A stretch of 60,120 bases of DNA from positions 1-60,120 of the forward strand of contig CABVDR010000010.1 in the NCBI GenBank assembly GCA_902497145.1. Reading direction: 5' to 3'. Shown here piece after piece: positions 25,329-32,829 of the stretch. The position numbers and the translations under genes are program-made. Each line of letters opens with the position of its first letter. Position 1 is the first letter of the stretch. The notes under the pieces were generated by a model. It searched no databases. It was not told where the DNA came from and saw nothing but the letters and a program-made list of their open reading frames with translations. This DNA comes from an uncultured Oscillospiraceae bacterium (GTDB lineage: Bacteria > Bacillota > Clostridia > Oscillospirales > Oscillospiraceae).

Positions 25329-26930
25329 TTAGAATCCCGCATAGATGGGGTCTACCGGGACATAGCCCGCGCCGTAGGCTCCGAAGATGATGAGAGAGAG
25401 TATCACCCCGTAGTAAAGGACAAAACGCACCGGAATGGGGGCCTGGGCCACGCGGGTCCCCAGATGGATGCCCCGCTCCTGGAGGATACCGATGACAAAA
25501 ATCACGCCCAGCAGAAGGGCTACGATGAAGAAGTCCTTTCGAGCCATGCCCATCTGGAAGATGCTTCCGCTGCGCAGGGGCTCCAGGGTGGAGGCGGTCA
25601 CCATTTGCTTGAACATGGCGAGCCCGGCCCGCAGGCCGTTGGCACGGAAGAACAGCTCACCGATGCACACCAGAATGCCGGTGCGGACAATCTGGAAGCA
25701 GCGGTAAGGCAGGCTGGTGCGGGAGATGTGCAGAGCCCCGGTGAGTTTGTCGGTGACAGGCTGGGTGAGGTTGCCCAGAAGAATGAGGGCGAAGTGGTAC
25801 ATGCCGAAGAAGAGGTAGCTCCAGGCTGCCCCGTGCCACAGGCCGTTGCATACCCATACACAGAACAGGGCGATGGTACCTGCCACCAGGGGGCCGTAGT
25901 GGCGGCCCAGGTGCTTTCTGGCCTTGGAGGTGAGCTTTTTCAGGGGCTTGGACATAGACATGGGATAGAAGATGTAGTCCTTGAACCAGGTGCCCAGGGT
26001 GATGTGCCAGCGCTGCCAGAACTCCGGAATGGTGCGGGAGAAGAAGGGGCGCTGGAAGTTTTCCGGAATCTGAAAGCCGAAGATCTGCCCGGCGCCCACC
26101 GCCAGGTCCATGGTGCCGGAGAAGTCCATGTAGAGCTGGATGGTATAGCAGACGGCGGCCACGGCGATGGCCAGCCCGTCGTAGTTTTCGTAGTGGCTGA
26201 ACACGTTTTTGATGAAGAGGTTGAGCCGGTCGGCAATAATTATCTTCTTCATCAGGCCGTAGCTCATCCGCTGCAGGCCCAGCATGAAATTGGCGTAGCG
26301 CAGGGGCGGGGCCTCCCACAGCTGGCGGGCGGTCTGCTCATAGCGGCAGATGGGGCCCTCCATCACCTGGGGGAAGAAGCCCAAAAAGAGGGCCAGACGG
26401 AATAGGTTGCGGTCGGCAGGGAACTTTTGGCGGTACACGTCAAAGAGATAGGAGGCCGCCTGCATGGTGTAAAAGGAGATGCCGATGGGCAGCAGGAAGT
26501 GGGGCACCCGCAGGGAGTAGGACAGGCCCAGCAGGGAGAGAAGGCTGTTCAGGTTGGAGACGGCAAAGGGGCTGTATTTTAACACCAGCAGAATGCCGAA
26601 CTGAATGGACAGTCCCAGGGCCAGAATCCAGCGCTGCTGCGTCTGGGCCCTGGCCCGCAGGGCTTTCCGTTCCTCTTTGGGTGCGGCGGCCAGCTCCGCC
26701 TTGGCGCGCTCCTGTGCATCGGAGAGCCACAGACCGAAGTGGTGAATGGACAGGGTGGACAGGAGCAAATAGGCGATCAGTTTTCCGCTGACCGCCCAAA
26801 AGCACAGGTAACTAAACAGCAGGAGCACTACCCGCCGGCCCCGCTGCCCAGCCAGGGCGTAAAACAGGACGCAGGCCGGCAGGCAGATGGCCAGATACCC
26901 CGCCGAGAAGTAGGAGGAAAAGGAGAACAT
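25329..26930 (-). CDS. MBOAT family O-acyltransferase (DltB/AlgI-like)
   Basis: This 533-residue polytopic protein has MBOAT signatures FWQRWHITLGTWFKDYIFYP and the conserved histidine in NGLWHGAAWSYLFFGMYH. MBOAT proteins of this branch move an acyl group from a carrier protein in the cytosol to an acceptor at the cell surface. It begins 1 bp after the carrier-protein stop, with GAGGAAGG inside the end of that gene as ribosome binding site, so the two are coupled. A charged cytosolic stretch at about residues 73-100 is unremarkable for the family. Confidence 0.93.
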   Translation of the reverse strand: MFSFSSYFSAGYLAICLPACVLFYALAGQRGRRVVLLLFSYLCFWAVSGKLIAYLLLSTLSIHHFGLWLSDAQERAKAELAAAPKEERKALRARAQTQQRWILALGLSIQFGILLVLKYSPFAVSNLNSLLSLLGLSYSLRVPHFLLPIGISFYTMQAASYLFDVYRQKFPADRNLFRLALFLGFFPQVMEGPICRYEQTARQLWEAPPLRYANFMLGLQRMSYGLMKKIIIADRLNLFIKNVFSHYENYDGLAIAVAAVCYTIQLYMDFSGTMDLAVGAGQIFGFQIPENFQRPFFSRTIPEFWQRWHITLGTWFKDYIFYPMSMSKPLKKLTSKARKHLGRHYGPLVAGTIALFCVWVCNGLWHGAAWSYLFFGMYHFALILLGNLTQPVTDKLTGALHISRTSLPYRCFQIVRTGILVCIGELFFRANGLRAGLAMFKQMVTASTLEPLRSGSIFQMGMARKDFFIVALLLGVIFVIGILQERGIHLGTRVAQAPIPVRFVLYYGVILSLIIFGAYGAGYVPVDPIYAGF

Positions 26931-26931
26931 G

Positions 26932-27162
26932 TCAGCCTTCCTCGCGCAGGCGCTGGATCATCTCCCACAGACGCTGGGCGGAGTTGAAGTTGTCGGGGAT
27001 GATCTCCACGGTGGGGACGGTGATGTCAAAGGCGTCCTCAATCTCGGAGACCAGGGAGAGGATGTCCAGGGAGTCCAGGTAGTGGCCGTCGATGAGCTCC
27101 TCGCAGTGGAGGTAGTCCACATCGGGCTGGATGTCGTTCAAAATGGTCAGCAGTTCTTCCAT
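26932..27162 (-). CDS. Acyl/aminoacyl carrier protein (DltC-like)
   Basis: This 76-residue acidic four-helix protein carries YLDSLDILSLV, where Ser31 is the expected phosphopantetheine site. It should receive the aminoacyl group activated by the adenylation enzyme encoded two genes upstream and hand it to the MBOAT protein. The presence of the adenylation gene and MBOAT in the same operon argues for a DltC-like carrier rather than the fatty-acid AcpP. Confidence 0.92.
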   Translation of the reverse strand: MEELLTILNDIQPDVDYLHCEELIDGHYLDSLDILSLVSEIEDAFDITVPTVEIIPDNFNSAQRLWEMIQRLREEG

Positions 27163-27179
27163 GGTAATCGCTCACTTTC

Positions 27180-28355
27180 TTAATAGTTTGGAGTATTCAA
27201 AATCCGGGTGGGGAAGGGATCCCGCAGGGAGGTGACCTGGCCGCTGGGGCGGCGCAGGAGGATCTGGGGCAGGCTCCGGCTGAGGAAGAGGCCAATGCCC
27301 TCGGTCATGCAGTAGGCGCCGGTGTTTTCAAAGACCAGCACGTCCCCAATCTCCAGGTTGGAGAGGGGCAGCTGCTTGACTAAAATATCGTTGACGGTGC
27401 ACAGGGCACCGCAGATGTTCCAGTTCTGAGGCTCCGCTTCGGGGCGGGGCGGGAAGAGGGAGACCTGGGGGCGGCGCATGGCCATGCTCTGACCGAAGTA
27501 GACCAGGTGGTGGATACCACCGTCCACAATGGCGTAGTTTTGACCCTGGTTGGTCTTTCGGTCCACCACCCGGGTCACGTACTTTCCGCAGCTGGCGGCG
27601 ATGCTGCGGCCTAGCTCCAGAGTGAGCTTGCCGCCAAAGTTCAGCTGACCCAGCAGCTCCCCGGCCTGCACCAGCACATCCTCGTCCTGCTGGGCGTCGT
27701 CGGCAAAGTAGGACACGGGGAAGCCCGGGCCCAGCTCCAGCTCCTGGAGTTGAATGCCGTGCTGGGTCTGGAGGGAGGAGAGAAATTCCTCCAGCATCCG
27801 CAGCTCCCGGGCCAGACGCTTCATCGAGGTCTTCTGGGTGCCGGAGAAGTACTGAATGCCCCGGATCTCCAGCAAGGGGTGGGGCTGAGTGAGGATCTCC
27901 TCAATCTCCTGCCGCTCCAGGCCGAATTGGCTGCCGCTGGTGAGACGCAGCAGCAGGGACAGCCGCCGCCCGTAGCGCTGGGCGGTCTCACGGAGCAGGC
28001 GGAACTGGGTCATGGACTCTACGGTGCAGATCATCTGCTCCGAGTCCGGCTGGCGCACCAGCTCGTCCACCCAATGGGGGTCCTTATACACCCCGGAGAT
28101 GACAAACTGGCTGGGGGGCAGCTCCAGCTGGCGGCAGATGGCATATTCCCCGGGAGAGCAGATCTCCAGCCGCTCCACCATGCCGCTCAGCTCCCGGGTG
28201 AGAAAGGGGTTGGCCTTCATGGCGTAGCACAGGGCAGTGTCGGCGGGGAGCACGGCCCGCAGGTGCTCCACCCGGCGGCGGAGGGTCTCCACATCAAAGA
28301 GGTAAAACGGGGTAGGAAAGCGCTCCAGAAGCGGGGCAAGGGAAGAATCAGACAT
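27180..28355 (-). CDS. PLP-dependent decarboxylase/racemase-fold enzyme (Orn/DAP/Arg decarboxylase 2 family)
   Basis: This 391-residue protein belongs to fold-type III PLP enzymes. The PLP lysine is in CYAMKANPF, the substrate/PLP strand is RLTSGSQFGL, the glycine-rich phosphate loop is LELGPGFPVSYF, an arginine loop is LELGRSIAA, and the second-subunit cysteine is in GALCTVNDIL. Diaminopimelate decarboxylase is the nearest familiar relative. It overlaps the adenylation gene by 8 bp. Standard dlt operons have no such gene. It may produce the amino acid to be activated, by decarboxylating a diacidic precursor or by racemisation. Confidence 0.9.
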   Translation of the reverse strand: MSDSSLAPLLERFPTPFYLFDVETLRRRVEHLRAVLPADTALCYAMKANPFLTRELSGMVERLEICSPGEYAICRQLELPPSQFVISGVYKDPHWVDELVRQPDSEQMICTVESMTQFRLLRETAQRYGRRLSLLLRLTSGSQFGLERQEIEEILTQPHPLLEIRGIQYFSGTQKTSMKRLARELRMLEEFLSSLQTQHGIQLQELELGPGFPVSYFADDAQQDEDVLVQAGELLGQLNFGGKLTLELGRSIAASCGKYVTRVVDRKTNQGQNYAIVDGGIHHLVYFGQSMAMRRPQVSLFPPRPEAEPQNWNICGALCTVNDILVKQLPLSNLEIGDVLVFENTGAYCMTEGIGLFLSRSLPQILLRRPSGQVTSLRDPFPTRILNTPNY

Positions 28356-29922
28356 AAGTTTTACCTCCTTTCAAAAGCTCTTTGCGGTCGATTTTTCCAT
28401 TCTTGGTGAGGGGGAACTGGTCCACCTGGGTGAGGACGCCGGGCACCATGAAGTAGGGCAGCTGCTCCTTGAGCTGGCGGCGCAGCTGAGACGTCTCGAT
28501 GTCGCCCATGTAGAAGCCGTAAATTTTCTGCTTCTCCTCCTGGTAGACGCAGCAGCAGCGCTCCACACCGGGAAGAGCGGACACCGCCCGCTCGATTTCC
28601 TCCAGCTCCACCCGGTGGCCCAGGTGCTTGATCTGGAAGTCTTTCCGGCCGCTGTATACCAGCTCCCCGTCGGCATTGTACCGGCCCAGATCGCCGGTGC
28701 GGTAGATGAGCTCGGGGTAGGCGGGGTTGCGGGGATCGGGGACAAAGGCGGCGGCGGTCTGCTGGGGAGCCCGGTAGTAGCCCAGGGCCAGGGCGGTGCC
28801 CCGCACGCACAGCTCGCCGATTGCCTCCGCCTCCCGGACCTCCCGGTCGTTCTCGTCCAGGAGGAAGACCTCCTCGTTGGGGAAGGGGCGGCCGATGGGG
28901 ATACCGGCGGTGTAGTCCCGGGTCCGGTCCAGGATGTGGTAGGTGCAGTTGCAGGTAATTTCGGTGGGACCGTAGAGGTTGACAAACTGGGCCCGGGGGA
29001 GATGCTCCATCCAGGTTTTCAGGTGTTTGAGGGGCATGACCTCGCCGCTGAAGAGCACGTTGCGCACCGTGTCGGGGGTGCGGTAGTCCAAACCGTGGAA
29101 GGTGCTGATGAGGCATAGGGCGGACACGGCCCAGATGAGGGTGGTGACCTGGTGCTCACAGAGAAAGTCCAGCAGCTCCTTGGGCCGGGAGAACAGCCGC
29201 CGGGGGATGAGCACCAGGGTGGCCTGGAGCTTCAGCGCCCCGTAGATGTCCTTCACCGACACGTCAAAGTCCAGGGGAGCCTGGTTGCCGATGCGGTCGG
29301 CCTGGGTGAAGGAGAAGGTATCAGTAAACACGTCGATAAAGTCCAGCACCGAGCGGTGGCTCACCAGCACCCCCTTGGGCACGCCGGTGGAGCCGGAGGT
29401 GAAGTTGATGTAGAGGGGATCGGTGTCGATCATGGCCGCCCGGATGGCGGCCAGACGGGACTGGTCGGCGTCAGCGGCCATCAGGTCCTCCACCATCAAA
29501 ATGGCCTCCGGAGGAAATACCTCCTGGATAGCCTCCCGGTGCTCCCGGTCGGTAATCACATACCGGGCCTGGAGGACACCCTGGATCTGCTGCAGCCGGG
29601 AGGCGGGCAGCTCGGGGTTGAAGTAGGAGTAAAAGCCCCCGGCATATACGATGCCGAAGAAGGAACACAGGGCGGGGCCGCCCTTTTCCATGTAGACGGC
29701 CACCGGCTCCCGGGGCTGGATACGCCAGGAGAGGGCGGCGCCCACGGTGTGGCTGAAGTGACATACCTGCTGGTATGTGTAGCTTTGTATTTCATCGATA
29801 CAGGCGGTATGCGCCGGAGAGACCGAGGCCGCCCGCTCCAGATATTGAAGAACGTTACGAATGGGAATCACCTGCCCAGTTGGAATTTGGCAGCACCTTT
29901 CCTGTGCTGTGAGTCCTATCAT
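28348..29922 (-). CDS. Amino-acid adenylation enzyme (DltA-like)
   Basis: This 524-residue member of the adenylate-forming superfamily activates an amino acid with ATP and loads it onto the carrier protein. Motifs are FTSGSTGVPKGV (A3), NLYGPTEITCN (A5), YRTGDLGRY (A7) and PLTKNGKIDRKEL (A10 lysine). FDVSVKD keeps the Asp that in DltA binds the substrate amino group. The position that in DltA reads F-C-G-E, whose cysteine has been linked to D-alanine choice, reads FSGE here. There is no condensation or carrier domain in the chain. The first ATG is used; an in-frame GTG 17 codons later (before IPIRNVLQYL) is an alternative, as neither has a clear ribosome site. Confidence 0.92.
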   Translation of the reverse strand: MIGLTAQERCCQIPTGQVIPIRNVLQYLERAASVSPAHTACIDEIQSYTYQQVCHFSHTVGAALSWRIQPREPVAVYMEKGGPALCSFFGIVYAGGFYSYFNPELPASRLQQIQGVLQARYVITDREHREAIQEVFPPEAILMVEDLMAADADQSRLAAIRAAMIDTDPLYINFTSGSTGVPKGVLVSHRSVLDFIDVFTDTFSFTQADRIGNQAPLDFDVSVKDIYGALKLQATLVLIPRRLFSRPKELLDFLCEHQVTTLIWAVSALCLISTFHGLDYRTPDTVRNVLFSGEVMPLKHLKTWMEHLPRAQFVNLYGPTEITCNCTYHILDRTRDYTAGIPIGRPFPNEEVFLLDENDREVREAEAIGELCVRGTALALGYYRAPQQTAAAFVPDPRNPAYPELIYRTGDLGRYNADGELVYSGRKDFQIKHLGHRVELEEIERAVSALPGVERCCCVYQEEKQKIYGFYMGDIETSQLRRQLKEQLPYFMVPGVLTQVDQFPLTKNGKIDRKELLKGGKTYV

Positions 29923-29950
29923 AGCAGGCGGGGCTTAACCATTTGCAGTA

Positions 29951-29969
29951 AGGAATCTTAAAGATTCTT
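29951..29969. promoter_or_regulatory. Inverted repeat upstream of the dlt-like operon
   Basis: GAATCTT-A-AAGATTC (29953-29967), extending by one wobble and one further pair. It lies 31 bp before the first gene of the minus-strand operon and may be an operator. A clear -35/-10 pair was not found, so the promoter itself is not called. Confidence 0.4.
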
Positions 29970-30041
29970 AACATGCATCTTCATAAATGGGGTCTGGAAG
30001 ACAACTGGTATGCAGATAAGGCCGGCCATAGAGAACGTGGA

Positions 30042-30077
30042 ACAGGCGGCCGCCCGGGCATTTGGGCGGCCGCCTGT
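30042..30077 (-). terminator. 14-bp GC-rich hairpin after bioA
   Basis: ACAGGCGGCCGCCC (30042-30055), loop of 8, GGGCGGCCGCCTGT (30064-30077), starting 5 nt after the bioA stop codon. It lacks a U-tract, so termination may depend on the very stable stem. Confidence 0.65.
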
Positions 30078-30082
30078 GTTCG

Positions 30083-31285
30083 TTATCGCTGGGAAAACCA
30101 GTCCTTCATGGTGGTGAGGACGGTCACCAGCTCCTCTTCTGTGATGATATAGGGGACCATGGCATACAGGCAGTTGAGGAAGGGGCGGCTGAACACCCCC
30201 CGCTCATAGGCAAACTGCTGGTAGCCCGCCAGGGAGCGGGCGTCGCAGACCTCCACGCAGACACAGCCCCCCAGGATTCGCACCTCCTTCACCAGGGGGT
30301 GGGAGAAGCCCGCCATCTCCCGGCGGGTGATGGCCTCGATGCGGCGGATTTTGGCCATGTAGTCCTGGGTCTCAAACAGCTCGATGGACTTGAGGGCCGC
30401 GCAGCAGGCCAGGGCGTTGCCCATAAAGGTGGGGCCGTGCATCAGGGCGTGCTGGGGGCAGTTGTCATAAAAGCCGTCAAAGACCTTCTGGTTGGCCACC
30501 GTGGCGGCGTGGCCGATGTAGCCCCCGGTGAGGGCCTTGCCCAGCACCAGAATGTCGGGCAGCACCAGGTCGGCCACAAAGCGGTGGCCGGTGCGGCCAA
30601 AGCCGGTGGCCACCTCGTCAAAAATCAGCAGCACGTCATACTCATCGCACAGCTCCCGGGCCCGCTGGAGAAAGGCAATATCGTACATCCGCATTCCCCC
30701 GGCTCCCTGGAGCAGGGGCTCCACCAGCAGGCAGTTGAGCCGTGGGTGGTATTGGCGGAAGGCCTCCTCCAGGGCGGGGATGGTGGTAGGGATATGGACC
30801 ACGTGGGGGCTGGGGCCGTAGGCCTGGAGAACAAAGTGGTAGTCCTCGTCATCCCCCACCTCCATGGTTTTGAAGGTATCCCCATGGTAGGCATGCTCCA
30901 GGGCCAGTACCAGAGTGCGCTGGGACTCGCCCCGGTTCATGTAGTATTGCAGGGCCATTTTCAGGGCCACCTCCACTGCCACGCTGCCGGAGTCAGAGAA
31001 GAAGGGGTGGTCCAGGTCGCCGGGGAGAAACTGCCGCAGCTTTTCTGCCAGCTGGAGGGCGGGTTCGTGGGTGAGGCCGCCCAGCATCACATGGGAGAAC
31101 TTCTCCACCTGCTGAATGATGGCCCGGTTGAGTTCCGGGTGCTTGTAGCCATGGATCACACTCCACCAGGAGGACACGGAGTCGATGAGCTTCCGGTCCG
31201 GGGTGTGGAGGTAGACCCCCTGAGCGTCGGTGATGAGGTAGGGGTCGGCCATGGTTTTCAGCTGTTGATAGGGGTACCAGATCAT
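30083..31285 (-). CDS. bioA: Adenosylmethionine-8-amino-7-oxononanoate aminotransferase
   Basis: This 400-residue fold-type I PLP enzyme converts KAPA to DAPA in biotin synthesis using S-adenosylmethionine. Seen are WYPYQQLK at the N-terminus, LLIFDEVATGFGRTG (PLP Asp), and the PLP lysine in LGKALTGGYIG. It overlaps bioD by ATGA, so the two consecutive steps of the pathway are coupled. bioF, bioB and bioC/bioH are absent from the window. Confidence 0.96.
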   Translation of the reverse strand: MIWYPYQQLKTMADPYLITDAQGVYLHTPDRKLIDSVSSWWSVIHGYKHPELNRAIIQQVEKFSHVMLGGLTHEPALQLAEKLRQFLPGDLDHPFFSDSGSVAVEVALKMALQYYMNRGESQRTLVLALEHAYHGDTFKTMEVGDDEDYHFVLQAYGPSPHVVHIPTTIPALEEAFRQYHPRLNCLLVEPLLQGAGGMRMYDIAFLQRARELCDEYDVLLIFDEVATGFGRTGHRFVADLVLPDILVLGKALTGGYIGHAATVANQKVFDGFYDNCPQHALMHGPTFMGNALACCAALKSIELFETQDYMAKIRRIEAITRREMAGFSHPLVKEVRILGGCVCVEVCDARSLAGYQQFAYERGVFSRPFLNCLYAMVPYIITEEELVTVLTTMKDWFSQR

Positions 31286-31983
31286 AAAATTTCCTCCTGT
31301 GGGTCATAGAGGGCAAGTAGGTCGTCCAGAGGCAGGTCCAGATTTGTGTCGCCCGGCCGGACGCAGGCAATGACCTTGGCTCCGGTGAGCTGACGGCACA
31401 CCCGCACATTGTCCTCCTGCATGGGGTCGCCGGGGAGAAAGCGGTTAAACAGGATGCCCTTGAGGGGGATTCCCTGCTTCTCCAGATAGAAGGCGGTCAG
31501 AGCCACCCGGTTGATGGAGCCCAACTCCGCGTCGGCTACCAGCAGGCAGCCAAGGGAGCAGGCCTGGATGACCTGGGGGAGGAGCAGTGTCTCCCCATCC
31601 AGACGCAGGGGGCAGAGGATCCCGCCGGAGCCCTCCATGGTGACGTAGTCGTACTTGCGGCAGACCGCTCGGAACCCCTCCAGCACCCGGCCCAGCTCCA
31701 CCGGGTTGCCCTCCAGCCGGGCGGCCAGGTGGGGGGAGACGGCGTGCTCGTACACATAGGGGCACATTTCCGAGAGAGGCTGGTCGATGCCGGAGATCTC
31801 CCGGACCTCCACGGCGTCCCCCGGGATCAGCGTGCCGTCCTCCCGGCAGCGGTTGCCGCTCATGGCCGCTTTGTAGTAGCCAGCGGACAGACCGCTCTCC
31901 CGCAGCTTTTTCAGGATCAGACCGGCCACGTAGGTTTTGCCCACGTCGGTGCCGGTCCCGGCAAGAAACAGTGCGTGACGCAT
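31282..31983 (-). CDS. bioD: Dethiobiotin synthetase
   Basis: This 233-residue ATP-dependent carboxylase forms the ureido ring of dethiobiotin from DAPA and CO2. The P-loop AGTGTDVGKT is at residues 8-17 and the second motif MEGSGGILCPL is in the middle. The ATG at 31983 has GGGGAGG about 7 nt upstream; longer open frames upstream run through bioY and are not used. It is followed by bioA with a 4-bp overlap. Confidence 0.96.
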   Translation of the reverse strand: MRHALFLAGTGTDVGKTYVAGLILKKLRESGLSAGYYKAAMSGNRCREDGTLIPGDAVEVREISGIDQPLSEMCPYVYEHAVSPHLAARLEGNPVELGRVLEGFRAVCRKYDYVTMEGSGGILCPLRLDGETLLLPQVIQACSLGCLLVADAELGSINRVALTAFYLEKQGIPLKGILFNRFLPGDPMQEDNVRVCRQLTGAKVIACVRPGDTNLDLPLDDLLALYDPQEEIL

Positions 31984-32000
31984 CCTTGCACCTCCCCGTC

Positions 32001-32546
32001 TTAATGGCTGAAGCGGACCAGGGGGATGAGCCGTTTGCCAAGCGCGGCCCCCAGGATACACAGCAGAATGTCGCCGGGCACTGCCAGCAGGAAGCAGTAG
32101 AGAAACAGGGGCCACAGGCCAATGGGGTTGCCCAGATAGAAGGTGCTCATCAGTTGGTAGTAGACCATGCCGAACAGGTACACCACGGCGAGCCCGGCAA
32201 AGTTGGCGGCCAGCAGCCGGCGGTAGCTGGGAGACTCCACCTGGTTGGCGATGGCTCCGGTGAGATAGGCCCCGGCGGCAAAGCCAATGAGGTAGCCGAA
32301 GCTGGGTTGGAAGAGGTAGCTGGGGCCGCCGCCCTGGGCAAAGAGGGGCAGTCCGGCCAGGCCCAGCGCGAGATAGGCGCACACCGCTCCGCAGCCCAGC
32401 CGGGGGCCCAGCAGCAGCCCAGCCAGCATAGTGAAGAGGAATTGCAGAGTGAACGGTACCAGGGGCACCGGCACCTTTAAAAAGGCACCCACGGAGATCA
32501 GCGCCACAAACAGGGCGCACAGGACGAGAGATTTTGTCTGTTTCAT
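32001..32546 (-). CDS. bioY: Biotin transporter, BioY family
   Basis: This 181-residue, six-segment membrane protein is the substrate-binding component of biotin uptake, alone or with a shared ECF energy module. Typical BioY segments are VPVPLVPFTLQFLFTMLAGL (part) and GYLIGFAAGAYLTG. The ATG at 32546 is chosen because AAGGAAGG precedes it; upstream codons in frame are not conserved-looking. It heads the operon bioY-bioD-bioA and lies 94 bp downstream of a BirA operator, so uptake and synthesis are regulated together. Confidence 0.93.
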   Translation of the reverse strand: MKQTKSLVLCALFVALISVGAFLKVPVPLVPFTLQFLFTMLAGLLLGPRLGCGAVCAYLALGLAGLPLFAQGGGPSYLFQPSFGYLIGFAAGAYLTGAIANQVESPSYRRLLAANFAGLAVVYLFGMVYYQLMSTFYLGNPIGLWPLFLYCFLLAVPGDILLCILGAALGKRLIPLVRFSH

Positions 32547-32618
32547 GATAACCTTCCTTCTCAAAACATAGGGAGACGGCGCAGGGGGCATCTGAAAACG
32601 CCGCCCCGGCTGAGAGGG

Positions 32619-32674
32619 ATGATACCACGGGTCAGCCTTAATTGTCAACTTAAAAAAGAAAAAGGTTTACAATT
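32619..32674 (-). promoter_or_regulatory. Biotin operon promoter with BirA operator
   Basis: On the minus strand, TTGTAAACC and GTTGACAA half-sites (32640-32674) flank a pyrimidine-rich centre, the Firmicute BirA operator pattern. A promoter TTGACA (32643-32648), 18-bp spacer, TATCAT (32619-32624) uses the proximal half-site as its -35 box. Biotin-loaded BirA would block polymerase, so the operon should be repressed when biotin is plentiful. Confidence 0.85.
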
Positions 32675-32753
32675 AAGAAAAAAGCCGGTGGAGAATGTAC
32701 AAACGGATGACGTGCAGCAGTCCTGCTTTTTCTTTGTTTTTCAATGCTTTCAT

Positions 32754-32797
32754 GGGGGGCACATGCCTTGACCATGCCCCCCGAAATCTTCTATAAT
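32754..32797 (+). promoter_or_regulatory. Promoter of the LuxR-type gene with an inverted repeat across the -35 box
   Basis: TTGACC (32768-32773), 18-bp spacer, TATAAT (32792-32797). The -35 box lies in the loop of an inverted repeat GGGGGGCA (32754-32761) / TGCCCCCC (32775-32782). The repeat may be an operator, possibly for the regulator itself. Confidence 0.6.
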
Positions 32798-32829
32798 AAG
32801 ACCGGAAACCCATTATTTAGGAGGTGCCT

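Noticed and set aside
24360..29922. Canonical dltABCD operon
   Set aside because: Gene order and content differ: a PLP enzyme is present, the last protein is not a standard DltD, and the adenylation enzyme departs from DltA at the position linked to D-alanine choice.
31282..32628. Long version of bioD starting inside bioY
   Set aside because: The first 200 codons are out-of-frame bioY sequence; the P-loop protein starts at the ATG at 31983 with its own ribosome site.
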